Below are positions 43,587 to 51,530 of a DNA stretch of 64,000 nucleotides, one piece after another; position 1 is the first letter of the stretch; each line of letters starts with the position of its first letter. The stretch spans positions 62,001 to 126,000 of the forward strand of contig NZ_KQ947989.1 of NCBI RefSeq assembly GCF_001513975.1, given 5' to 3'. Under the pieces are notes generated by a model. That model had not been told where the DNA came from. It was given only the letters and a program-made list of their open reading frames with translations, and did not search any database. Both the position numbers and the translations under genes were made by a program. The stretch comes from Streptomyces curacoi. Lineage in GTDB: Bacteria > Actinomycetota > Actinomycetes > Streptomycetales > Streptomycetaceae.

Positions 43587-44089
43587 GTGCCCGGTCGGGA
43601 TCTGCCGCGCCGCACGGGGCAGGTCCTCTCGCTGGTCTTCCTCGCGGCATGGATCCTCATCACCGTGCGCGGCGGATGGTTCATGAACGTCACCGACACC
43701 GCCGGGCGGGCAGTTGGGGCCTTCCGCTCTACTTCACGGCGATGGCGGCGGCGATCGGGCTCTACGTGGTCGCGCTGCGGGCGGCCAGTACCCGGGAAGG
43801 ACGCCGGCATCTGGACGCGGGCATCCGGCTCATCGCGACCCTGCTCGCCGTCCTCGTCCTCTCCTACTACGGCGGGTTCGGCCCCTTGCAGACACCGGAG
43901 ATCGCCTATCCGTACGACCTCCTCGTCCTGCTGGCTGTCTCCCTGGCCGCCCACTGGTGGTCCCAGCGCAGCGGCTTCCGCACGGAACAGCTCGACCGGG
44001 CGCTCGCTGAGGACTACCCGTCGGCCGCCGCGCCACAGGCCGACGCGTTCCCCCAGCGGTCGTGGGTGAACGATGAACGGCCGGGCTGA
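43587..44089 (+). pseudogene. Frameshifted C-terminal fragment of a membrane transporter (APC-like?)
   Basis: A membrane-type segment (RTGQVLSLVFLAAWILITVRGG) runs in one frame to about 43710. It continues in another frame as WGLPLYFTAMAAAIGLYVVAL, LIATLLAVLVLSYYGGF and DLLVLLAVSLAAHWWSQRSGF to the stop at 44089. The end (GFRTEQLDRALAED) resembles the C-terminus of amino-acid/GABA permeases of the APC superfamily. The assignment is tentative. The N-terminal two-thirds of a permease are absent. Confidence 0.45.
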
Positions 44090-44102
44090 GCCCGGCCGTT
44101 CA
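44074..44102. terminator. Strong bidirectional terminator hairpin
   Basis: TGAACGGCCGGGCT pairs with AGCCCGGCCGTTCA around one or a few bases. The 14-bp GC-rich stem sits between the permease fragment (whose stop codon it contains) and the convergent chitinase gene. Confidence 0.75.
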
Positions 44103-44134
44103 CCCGCGCCCGTGCCGCCCGGGGCACGGAGCCG

Positions 44135-44845
44135 TCAGCAGTACAGGTTGCCGCCCGGGGAGACGCCGAGGATCTGCGTGAACCTCTGGTAGGCGTTGAC
44201 ACGGCTCTGGACCTGCGCCGGGTTCTTGCCGTCGCACTCCAGGGCGCCGTTGATGCTGCGGATGGTCTGGCCGAAACCGGCCTGGTTGACCATGGCGTTG
44301 TGGGGGGTCATGGTGCCCGGGCCGGTCTGGGTGTTCCAGTACCACAGGCCGGTCTTCCAGGCGACGGCCGCCTCGTTCTGCACCCGCCAGGGGTTGTTGA
44401 GCAGGTCGATGCCGAGCGCGTCGCCGGCGGCCTTGTAGTTGAAGTTCCAGCTGAGCTGGATGGGGCCGCGGCCGTAGTAGGCGTCCTGGCCCGCGGGGCA
44501 GCCGTACGGCCGGCTGCGGTCGCAGTAGTGGGGGTAGTTGGCCTGGTTCTGCTCGACGATGTGGACCAGGCCGCCGGTTTCGTGGTTGACGTTGGCGAGG
44601 AACGCGGCGGCCTCCTGCTTCTTCACCGTGTCGCTGCCGGTGTTGGCGAAGCCGGGGTAGGCGCTGAGGGCGGCGGTGAGCCCGCTGTAGGTGTAGAAGG
44701 GGTTGCGGTTCGGGAACATCTGGTTGAACTGCGACTCGCTGACGACGAAGCCGGCGGCGGACGCGCTCGGTGCCGGCTGGAGCACCAGGGCTGCGCTGCC
44801 CAGGGCGAGTGAGGACAGGACTGCGGCTGTGCGGCGCCTCGACAA
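44135..44845 (-). CDS. Secreted GH19 chitinase, single catalytic domain
   Basis: This 236-residue exported enzyme has a signal peptide (RRRTAAVLSSLALGSAALV, cleavage near ASAA) and a GH19 domain lacking a chitin-binding module. The catalytic acid Glu is in NVNHETGGLVHIVEQN. Other family segments are YYGRGPIQLSWNFNY and the C-terminal GGNLYC. It resembles the Streptomyces ChiG type. The TTG at 44845 is preferred because GAGGAG lies nine bases upstream; a GTG at 44869 is the alternative. The 277 bp upstream (44870-45146) show nothing else definite. Confidence 0.92.
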   Translation of the reverse strand: MSRRRTAAVLSSLALGSAALVLQPAPSASAAGFVVSESQFNQMFPNRNPFYTYSGLTAALSAYPGFANTGSDTVKKQEAAAFLANVNHETGGLVHIVEQNQANYPHYCDRSRPYGCPAGQDAYYGRGPIQLSWNFNYKAAGDALGIDLLNNPWRVQNEAAVAWKTGLWYWNTQTGPGTMTPHNAMVNQAGFGQTIRSINGALECDGKNPAQVQSRVNAYQRFTQILGVSPGGNLYC

Positions 44846-45146
44846 GGGATCAACTCCTCTGCGGAGCACGGCCGCTCCCGGTCAAGGGCAGGGCGAAGCA
44901 GAGCCTTGTGCGCACGCGCCGACAGGGTCGGCCACGGCGTGGGGGCGGCCGTGGTGGGGGGTGTGGAGGCACACTCAACCGCGTTGGTCTGTACCAGTCA
45001 AGGGTGTAGACCAGTTGACCTGGGCGGGATTTCGGACACTCTCCACCACCGTGCGGGCCCGCTCCCCGGCGGCCGACGGCGACAACTCGCCCTTCGCCGC
45101 GTGTCGGTGACGGAGCATCGGCCGCCGCTCCAGGTGCGGGAGACCC

Positions 45147-46340
45147 TCAGCGCGTGACGGTCCGCATGCGCCGCTGAAGGAAGGCGCGCTCCGCCGGACT
45201 CCCGGTGAGCGCGAGGGCCGCCTCGTACGCCCGCACGGCCTCCGTGCCCCGCCCCAGCCGACGCAGAAGGTCGGCACGGACGGCGTGGAAGACGCGGTAG
45301 CCGTCGAGGTCCAGGGCGTCCACGAGGTCCAGGGCCTGCCGCGGGCCCTCGACCTCTGCGACGGCGACCGCCCGGTTCAGGGCCACCACAGGACTGGGGG
45401 CGATGGCCATGAGCTGGTCGTACAGCTGCAGGATCTGGCCCCAGTCCGTGGCCTCGGCGGTCGGCGCGTCGCTGTGCACGGCCTGGACGGCGGCCTGGAT
45501 CTGGTACGGGCCCGGCCGGTTCCGCCGCAGACAGCGCCGGACGAGCCCCTGCCCCTCGGCGATCAGCTCCCGGTCCCACCGGTCACGGTCCTGCTCGGGA
45601 AGCGGCACCAGCTCGCCGTGGCCGCCGCGGCGGGCGTCCCGGCGCGACTCGACCAGGAGCATCAGGGCGAGCAGACCGGTGACCTCGGGTTCGTCCGGCA
45701 TGAGCTCGGCCAGCAGACGTCCGAGGCGCAGGGCCTCCTCGCACAGGCCCGCCTCACCCTCGTACCCCTGGTTGAAGATCAGGTAGACCACGGCCAGGAC
45801 GCCCGTGAGCCGGTCCGGCAGGTCGGCGTCGCGGGGCACGCGGTAAGGGATCCCGGCGTTGCGGATCTTCGCCTTGGCCCGCACGAGGCGCTGGGCCATG
45901 GTCGACTCGGGCACCAGGAAGGCGCGGGCGATCTGGGCGGTGGTGAGCCCGCCGAGCAGCCGCAGGGTGAGGGCGACCCTCGCCTGCATGGCGAGGGCCG
46001 GATGGCAGCAGGTGAAGATGAGCCGGAGCCGGTCGTCGCGCACGGGGCCCTCCTCGGGCGGTGCGTCGGGGGCGTGCAGCAGAGCCGCCTGGGCGTGGCG
46101 TTCGTCCCGGGTGGCCTCGCGGCGCAGCCGGTCCACGGCACGGTTGCGGGCGGTGGTGATGATCCAGCCGGCCGGGCTGGGCGGCAGGCCGGTCTCCGGC
46201 CAGCGCCGCAGGGCCGTGGCGAAGGCGTCCTGGACCGCTTCCTCGGCGATGTCGATGTCGCCGAGGAAGCGGACGAGGACGGCGACCGCGCGGCCGTACT
46301 CCGCGCGGAAGACGGCCTCGATGTCCGGGCCCGTCATCAT
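45147..46340 (-). CDS. ECF-type RNA polymerase sigma factor, ECF42-like
   Basis: This 397-residue sigma factor has sigma region 2 (VLVRFLGDIDIAEEAVQDAFATALRRWP), region 4 (LRLLGGLTTAQIARAFLVPESTMAQRLVRAK) and a long TPR-like C-terminal extension. The extension and the adjacent DGPF/YCII gene define the ECF42 group, which uses no classic anti-sigma factor. A DGPF protein with the sigma extension is the proposed regulator. The ATG at 46340 overlaps the DGPF stop (ATGA), so the pair is coupled. Targets are probably further DGPF-type genes. Confidence 0.9.
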   Translation of the reverse strand: MMTGPDIEAVFRAEYGRAVAVLVRFLGDIDIAEEAVQDAFATALRRWPETGLPPSPAGWIITTARNRAVDRLRREATRDERHAQAALLHAPDAPPEEGPVRDDRLRLIFTCCHPALAMQARVALTLRLLGGLTTAQIARAFLVPESTMAQRLVRAKAKIRNAGIPYRVPRDADLPDRLTGVLAVVYLIFNQGYEGEAGLCEEALRLGRLLAELMPDEPEVTGLLALMLLVESRRDARRGGHGELVPLPEQDRDRWDRELIAEGQGLVRRCLRRNRPGPYQIQAAVQAVHSDAPTAEATDWGQILQLYDQLMAIAPSPVVALNRAVAVAEVEGPRQALDLVDALDLDGYRVFHAVRADLLRRLGRGTEAVRAYEAALALTGSPAERAFLQRRMRTVTR

Positions 46341-46690
46341 TCCCCGGCTTCGCCCAGGAACGGCCGCACCTCGATCGGCAGGGTGGTCGCGAGGGCCAGC
46401 TTGCGGCCCCAGGCGAGGGCGGCGTCCAGGTCGGGGGCCTTGATGAGGCTGATGCCGCCGAGCATCTCCTTGCCCTCGGCGTACGGGCCGTCGGTGACCA
46501 GGACGTCGCCGTCGCGGGGCCGCAGCACGGTGGAGGACTCCGGGCCGTGCAGTCCCCCGGCGAAGACCCAGGCGCCCGCCTCCCGCAGCTCCCGGTTGAG
46601 GGCGTCGAGCCGCTTCTCGATCTCGCCGAGGACGTCCGGGCCGGGCGGTTCCCCGACGGGCTGCATCACATTGAGCAGGTAGTACTTCAT
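46337..46690 (-). CDS. YCII/DGPF-domain protein partnered with ECF42 sigma
   Basis: This 117-residue YCII-related (DGPF) protein has GGLHGPESSTVLRPRDGDVLVTDGPYAEGKEMLGG, spanning the DGPF-like TDGPYAE motif. YCII proteins form a small ferredoxin-like fold with a conserved His/Asp pair of unproven function. The gene overlaps the sigma-factor gene by four bases. GAGGAGGCC precedes the ATG. It is the first gene of the pair, so its level is tied to that of the sigma factor. Confidence 0.9.
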   Translation of the reverse strand: MKYYLLNVMQPVGEPPGPDVLGEIEKRLDALNRELREAGAWVFAGGLHGPESSTVLRPRDGDVLVTDGPYAEGKEMLGGISLIKAPDLDAALAWGRKLALATTLPIEVRPFLGEAGE

Positions 46691-46927
46691 GGCGGCCTCC
46701 TCGGGCGTCGTGGTGGTCTCTCACCTCCTACACGAACGGCACGCCCCGGGATCGACAGCCCGCGCCGCCGAAGCGGAGGAGATTTCCGGAGAGCGACTCC
46801 GCTTATATCGTCATGAACCCGACGAGCTCTACACATAAAGACCAAATAAGCGCAGAATGACCCTAGGCGGTGCTTACCGCATACCGCACCAGACGCGGCC
46901 AGGCCTGCGAGTCAAAGGAGACGAGTC

Positions 46928-47368
46928 ATGGCCAATGTGCAGCCCACCAGAGGCGACATAACCGCCCACCCTGATGTATCCGAAATGCGGGATCGCTACG
47001 ACCGCATGCTCGGTGGTCGTGATGTGGCGCTCGTGGACGGACCGGTGTTCCTGCTCGGTCTGTACTGCGCGGTGTCCCCGTGGATCCTCCACTACACGAC
47101 CAGCCAGCCCCCGCTCGTGACCCACAACCTGATCGTGGGCATCGCGATCGGCCTGCTGGCCCTCGGGTTCACCCGGGCTCCGGAGCGCATGTACGGCCTG
47201 AGCTGGGCGTGCAGCGCGATCGGCGTCTGGATGATCATCGCGCCGTGGGTCGTCGGGGACAGCCCGGACACCGGCGTCATCGTGAACAACATCATCGTCG
47301 GCGCGCTGGCCGTGATCCTGGGGCTGTTGTGCGCCGCTACGGCGGCCAAGAGCTCCCCCAGGCCGTAG
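46928..47368 (+). CDS. SPW-repeat membrane protein
   Basis: This 146-residue protein has a soluble N-terminus (about 1-35) and four membrane spans. It carries two SPW-type repeats, the first with AVSPWILHYTT and the second with IIAPWVVGDSP. SPW proteins are small actinobacterial membrane proteins of unknown role that are often stress-induced. The 236-bp upstream gap (46691-46927) includes an unusually AT-rich patch around 46800-46870, probably its promoter. AGGAGACG lies before the ATG. A strong terminator follows. Confidence 0.85.
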   Translation: MANVQPTRGDITAHPDVSEMRDRYDRMLGGRDVALVDGPVFLLGLYCAVSPWILHYTTSQPPLVTHNLIVGIAIGLLALGFTRAPERMYGLSWACSAIGVWMIIAPWVVGDSPDTGVIVNNIIVGALAVILGLLCAATAAKSSPRP

Positions 47369-47393
47369 CGGCACACCGGAGAGGACGACAGCC

Positions 47394-47420
47394 GGCCGGT
47401 CCGCATCGCGGACCGGCCTT
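47394..47420 (+). terminator. Rho-independent-type terminator
   Basis: GGCCGGTCCGC pairs with GCGGACCGGCC across a three-base ATC loop, giving an 11-bp perfect stem followed by TT, 25 bp after the SPW-protein stop. Confidence 0.8.
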
Positions 47421-47609
47421 CCCGCGTCCCGCCCCGGCTCGGCGCGCCGCACGACCGGGCCACGGCGAGACGGACGATGCCGGAGGTGGGTTTACCCGTT
47501 TCGAGTCATATGCGTCGAGAGTCTGTTACATGACGTATGGGTCGCCTTGATGGTTGGTGCGTAGCTTCGAACGCGTCGCAACGAACCCCACCGAAGGAAC
47601 GACTCACTG

Positions 47610-48251
47610 ATGCGTGCTCCCCGCACCCTGCGCACCGCCTTCGTCGCCGCCGGTGTCAGCGCCGCGCTGGGCGTCTCCGCCGCCGGCGCCTTCGCCGGCG
47701 ACACGCCCGACACCGCGCCCCTCACATCCGTTGCCCCCCATTCCAAGGCCAAGCGTGTCCATGTGAAGACGGTGAAGCTCGCGGACAGGGTCAGCCGGGC
47801 GAAGGTCTACAAGACCGGCAAGCACCGCTACGAGGCGGAGATCTGGGCCAGGGGTGTGAAGTACGGCACCCTGCACGCCCAGGGCAAGACCGCGCGCGGC
47901 CTGAACAACGGGCTGCACATCACCCTCCACCCGGACGGCAAGGTGACGTCCTGGGTCGAGCGGGACGAGCCCCGCCCGAAGCCCGAGCCCGTCGTCCAGC
48001 GGATCCTGGTCGCCACGCCGACACTGGCGGACGGGGTGACGACGGCGAAGCTCTACCGGCTCACGGCCGACCACTACGAGGCCGACATCTTCGCGAACGG
48101 CGTGCGGCTCGACACGCTCGTTTCCGACGGCCGCGCCGCCTACGGCGAGCACAACGGGCTGCACGTCGCCCTGCAGCCGGACGGCCGGCTGGCCTCGTGG
48201 CTCGACGACGCCTCGGCCACGCCGGACGCACTCCCGACCGCCACGCACTGA
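47610..48251 (+). CDS. Secreted protein with an internal 65-residue duplication
   Basis: This 213-residue protein has a signal peptide (about 1-29, cleavage after GAFA). Two homologous units follow, residues about 54-117 and 135-199, offset by 81. Each reads LAD..(T/S)..AK(V/L)Y, then YEA(E/D)I, an ANGV/ARGV turn, NNGLH or HNGLH, and PDG(K/R)(V/L).SW. I do not recognise the family. The repeats look like a beta-rich tandem domain, perhaps for binding. Divided by a Pro/Glu/Lys linker (118-130). It is a single-gene unit with no enzymatic motif visible. Confidence 0.7.
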   Translation: MRAPRTLRTAFVAAGVSAALGVSAAGAFAGDTPDTAPLTSVAPHSKAKRVHVKTVKLADRVSRAKVYKTGKHRYEAEIWARGVKYGTLHAQGKTARGLNNGLHITLHPDGKVTSWVERDEPRPKPEPVVQRILVATPTLADGVTTAKLYRLTADHYEADIFANGVRLDTLVSDGRAAYGEHNGLHVALQPDGRLASWLDDASATPDALPTATH

Positions 48252-48328
48252 CGACGACCGACGACCGTCGTTCGCGCGTCGGAGAACGGCCAAGGGCCCG
48301 CTCCGGCGCGCACCCCGCGCCCACGGCC

Positions 48329-49069
48329 TCAGCGCAGGAAGGCCTCCAGCTCGCGCCGGTGCTCGGCCACCCATGCGTAGGCGTTCCGCACCTCGTCCAC
48401 GGCACCGCCCTCCCGCAGGCCCACCATGGCGGGCTCGCCGCGCGCCGCGCCGGCCTCGATGCCCCGCGCGCAGCGGTCCTGCCACCACAGGATCACGTCG
48501 ACGATCTCCGCACCGCGCCGGACCGGCCCGTACGCCTCGCGGACGAGCGCGATCCGCCGGGCCGCCTCGGACACATCGGTGACGCCCGGCCCGAGATCCA
48601 GGTACTGCCAGCACACATGGGCGAGGTCATGGACGCGCTCACCGGGCGCGGCGAGGTCCCAGTCGACGAACGCGGTCGGCCACCACTCGGCGCCGTCGAC
48701 CGTGTAGACCGTGTTCTTCGGGGCGAGGTCGTTGTGGCACACGACGTCCTGGCCCCCGGCCAGCGGGGTTCCGTGCGTCATGTCGTGGAAGGCGCGGACG
48801 AGTCGGGCAACCCGTACGAGCCCCTCGTCGGTGCACGCCGCGGCCCGCTCCCGAGGAGTGACGGCGGCACGTCCCTGGAGGTATCCGAACACCTCACGCC
48901 CCCGCTCGTCCTTCCCGATGTACCGCGGGGCCCCCTCCCACCCCCGGTCCTCGAAGAGCGCGAGCAACTCCCGTACATATCCCGCGCGTTCGGACGGCGT
49001 ACGCCGCACGGTCGTCCCTACCCGCACGACCTCGTTGACGGCCCCGCCACCGAGCACCCGCTCCTCCAT
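48329..49069 (-). CDS. Aminoglycoside-phosphotransferase (APH)-fold kinase-like protein
   Basis: This 246-residue protein has the APH/choline-kinase fold. The catalytic loop is VCHNDLAPKNTVY (Asp in HND, Asn six residues later) and the metal-binding DFG-equivalent is FVDWDLAAPG. The N-terminal lobe is short. It resembles unassigned small-molecule kinases that are widespread in Streptomyces; antibiotic resistance cannot be inferred. The ATG at 49069 with GGAGG five bases upstream is chosen over a GTG six bases earlier. Confidence 0.85.
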   Translation of the reverse strand: MEERVLGGGAVNEVVRVGTTVRRTPSERAGYVRELLALFEDRGWEGAPRYIGKDERGREVFGYLQGRAAVTPRERAAACTDEGLVRVARLVRAFHDMTHGTPLAGGQDVVCHNDLAPKNTVYTVDGAEWWPTAFVDWDLAAPGERVHDLAHVCWQYLDLGPGVTDVSEAARRIALVREAYGPVRRGAEIVDVILWWQDRCARGIEAGAARGEPAMVGLREGGAVDEVRNAYAWVAEHRRELEAFLR

Positions 49070-49233
49070 CCGCACCTCCGTCGATCATCACGAGCACGAG
49101 CCGAAACCACTCGCCCATCCTGCCCGCATCCGTGCCCGCCGCCCCTGGATCGGGGCTGGTCGAAACGGAACGGACTGTCCCTCCCGCCAGAGGGAACTCG
49201 CATGACTGCGGGGAGAGGAGGAAGAGGAACGAA

Positions 49234-49497
49234 ATGGAGATCTCGGGCATCATCAGTGCCATCGTGATCGGCATCGTCATCGGTGTGCTGGGGCGGCTCG
49301 TGGTTCCGGGCCGCCAGCGCATCGGGATCCTGTGGACGATCCTCGTCGGCATCGTGGCCGCACTGCTCGGTTCGGCGCTCGCGGCCGGCCTCGACGTGGC
49401 GGACACCGACGGCGTCGACTGGATCGAGTGGCTCATCCAGATCGGTCTCGCCGCACTGGGCGTGGCCGCACTGGACCGGACGAAGGTGGGCCGCTGA
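49234..49497 (+). CDS. GlsB/YeaQ/YmgE family small membrane protein
   Basis: This 87-residue protein has three hydrophobic spans and the family start ISGIISAIVIGIVIGVLGRLVVPGRQ. Members are often linked to stress (transglycosylase-associated), but their function is not established. GAAGAGGAAC lies before the ATG at 49234. A strong bidirectional hairpin follows. It is divergent from the kinase-like gene. Confidence 0.85.
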   Translation: MEISGIISAIVIGIVIGVLGRLVVPGRQRIGILWTILVGIVAALLGSALAAGLDVADTDGVDWIEWLIQIGLAALGVAALDRTKVGR

Positions 49498-49570
49498 CGC
49501 CCTACGACCACGAGACGCGAAGGGCATCACAGGGAAGGCGGCCCGCACCCAGGCATCCGGGCCGGACGGG

Positions 49571-49598
49571 CGGCGCGCCGAGGACACACGGCGCGCCG
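49571..49598. terminator. Bidirectional terminator hairpin
   Basis: CGGCGCGCCG is repeated as an inverted copy across an eight-base loop, exactly between the GlsB-type gene and the convergent epimerase gene. The stem is 10 bp and fully GC. Confidence 0.75.
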
Positions 49599-49599
49599 T

Positions 49600-50568
49600 T
49601 CAGGTGAGGCCCTCGGCGGCTCGCATCGCGGCGAGGCCGTCATGGACCGTCGGGTGGGCCGGCGACCAGCCGAGTTCCCGCTCCGCCCTGGCGGTGGAGA
49701 CCCGCAGCGTCGTCGACATCACCGTGTGCGCGTACGACATGGGCCGCATCAGCCACAGCGGTACGGTCATCGGCCTCGGCAGCCCGAACTCCTCGGCCAC
49801 GCACCGGACATGGGCCCCGAAACCCATCGGAGTGCGGTCCGCGATGTTGTACGCCTGGCCGGGGCGCTCGCGCTCGACGGCCGCCACCACCGCGCGGGCG
49901 GCGTCGGTGAGTTCGATCCAGGGCAGGACCCGGCCATGGTCCGCGGGAACGGGCAGCTGCCGCTTGCGCAGCATGGGCAGGAGTCCGTCGGTGCCGCCGG
50001 GGCCGTAGAACAGGCCGAAGCGAAGGGCGATGCCCGCCATGTCGGTGGCGCCGAAGGTGAGCCGTTCCTTGACCCGCATCGCCGCGATGTGCCCCTCCAG
50101 CTCCGGGGAGCGGCCGCGCGGGCCGAAGGGGTCGGCCTCGGTGATCACATGGTCGCCGTGGTCGCCGTAGCCGTATCCGAAGACCATGGACTCGGCCAGG
50201 AACCGCCGGGCGCCGGTGGCCCGCGCGGCCTCGATCAGGTGGGCGGTCCCGTCGGTGCGCAGCGCGTTCGTGGCGTGCATGTCGCGGTGGCGCATGGGTG
50301 GCTTGCTCAGGGCGGTGGCGGCGTGGATCACCGTGTCGAAGTGGTGCCCCTCGACGGCGCGCAGCAGGGCGTCGCGGTTCATCAGGTCGGCCTGGAGGTC
50401 GTTGCGCCGGCCGCGGCCGAGACCGGTGACCTTGTGGCCCGCCTCGGTCAGGGCGCGGGTGATGTGCCGGCCGAGGACGCCGCCGGCGCCCGCGAGGAGG
50501 ATGCTCTGGCTCTGGTGGCTCGGGGGGCTCTGGAGGCTCTCGTGGCTCTGGTTCGTCGTCATGACCAT
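49600..50568 (-). CDS. NAD-dependent epimerase/dehydratase family protein
   Basis: This 322-residue extended short-chain dehydrogenase has the Rossmann start ILLAGAGGVLGRHITRAL. It then has VIHAATALSK and a FYGPGGTDGLLPML segment. The usual YxxxK is replaced by a less clear GHIAAMRVKE region, so activity is uncertain. Relatives are NAD-dependent sugar epimerases or NmrA-like sensors. The first 22 residues are Gln/Ser-rich low complexity encoded by a GGCTCTGG microrepeat. The start is taken at 50568, with ATG 50562 as alternative. Confidence 0.82.
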   Translation of the reverse strand: MVMTTNQSHESLQSPPSHQSQSILLAGAGGVLGRHITRALTEAGHKVTGLGRGRRNDLQADLMNRDALLRAVEGHHFDTVIHAATALSKPPMRHRDMHATNALRTDGTAHLIEAARATGARRFLAESMVFGYGYGDHGDHVITEADPFGPRGRSPELEGHIAAMRVKERLTFGATDMAGIALRFGLFYGPGGTDGLLPMLRKRQLPVPADHGRVLPWIELTDAARAVVAAVERERPGQAYNIADRTPMGFGAHVRCVAEEFGLPRPMTVPLWLMRPMSYAHTVMSTTLRVSTARAERELGWSPAHPTVHDGLAAMRAAEGLT

Positions 50569-50619
50569 GCGACGGATCGGGTGGGCGCGGATGTGACATC
50601 CGCGGGCGGAGGCCGTCGT

Positions 50620-51396
50620 CTACGGCATGTGGAGATACGGCGTCGTGGTGGTCACCGGCGCGAAGCCGAGCCGCTCCAGGATGGGGCGGCTGGTGCTCAT
50701 GGCGTCGACCTGGAGGTAGTGGTAGCCGCGCTCCGCGGCGGCGCGGGCCCGGTGGGCGACCAGGGCGCGGTAGATGCCCCGACCGCGCCAGGCCTCGACG
50801 GTGCCGCCGCCCCACAGCCCGGCGAACCGGGTGCCGGGCACCAGCTCCATGCGGGCCGCGCTCACCGGTGTGCCGTCTGCCAGCGCGACCACGGCGACCA
50901 CGGTGTCGGGGTCGGCCGCGAGGCGGGCGAGCAGTTGGTGGCGCAGCCGGGAGCTGTCGGTGCCGAACGCCTTCTCGTGCACCTCCACGACCAGGTCGAC
51001 GCCCGCCGCGTCGGTCACGGGAAGGATGCGGACGCCCTCCGGCGGCTCGGCGTCCAGGACCGGACCGGCGGCTTCGCCGATCATCAGCGTCTCCTCGGGC
51101 TGGGCCGTGAACCCGGCGTCACTGAGCCGTCGGCCGAGGTCCGCGGGCGCGTCGTGGCCGTAGAGCTTCCACTCGAACTCGCGGCCGAACCCGGTGAAGT
51201 GGGCGATCTGTTCGGCGATCGCCGCGTCGGCGCTCGCCTCGTCCAGGTCGGTCCACAGGACGCCGTTCCATCCATGGGCCGAGGAGACCTGGCGGACCAC
51301 GCGCCCGACCCGCTCGACCCGGGCGTCCGGGCTGTCCGGCTGTGCGCCTTCCCGCAGGTCCCGGTCGTACAGGGCCAGTATCGCGACATGATCCAT
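50620..51396 (-). CDS. GNAT-family N-acetyltransferase
   Basis: This 258-residue protein has a C-terminal GNAT domain (about 130-255) with the acetyl-CoA loop WRGRGIYRALVAHRARAAAERG and end strand ILERLGFAPVTTTTPYLH. The N-terminal half (MDHVAILALYDRDLREG and on) is a second, more degenerate GNAT-like lobe typical of this Streptomyces type. The substrate is unknown. Start ATG 51396 with TGGAGTGG upstream. It is divergent from the large c-di-GMP/PLP fusion gene. Confidence 0.85.
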   Translation of the reverse strand: MDHVAILALYDRDLREGAQPDSPDARVERVGRVVRQVSSAHGWNGVLWTDLDEASADAAIAEQIAHFTGFGREFEWKLYGHDAPADLGRRLSDAGFTAQPEETLMIGEAAGPVLDAEPPEGVRILPVTDAAGVDLVVEVHEKAFGTDSSRLRHQLLARLAADPDTVVAVVALADGTPVSAARMELVPGTRFAGLWGGGTVEAWRGRGIYRALVAHRARAAAERGYHYLQVDAMSTSRPILERLGFAPVTTTTPYLHMP

Positions 51397-51530
51397 GGGT
51401 CCACTCCAGCATCGGGCCTGGCCCACAGCAAGTGATTTACCGGTCCCCACGGCCCGTCCGGCCAAGATGCAGGCGGCAGTCCGCGGCGCCTACGATCGAC
51501 ACAGGACCGAGCGAAACGGAACCCGGACCA

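Noticed and set aside
49600..50568. N-terminal Gln/Ser repeat of the epimerase as a functional tail
   Set aside because: It is encoded by a short GGCTCTGG-type microrepeat next to a weak start and may not be translated, so no role is claimed.
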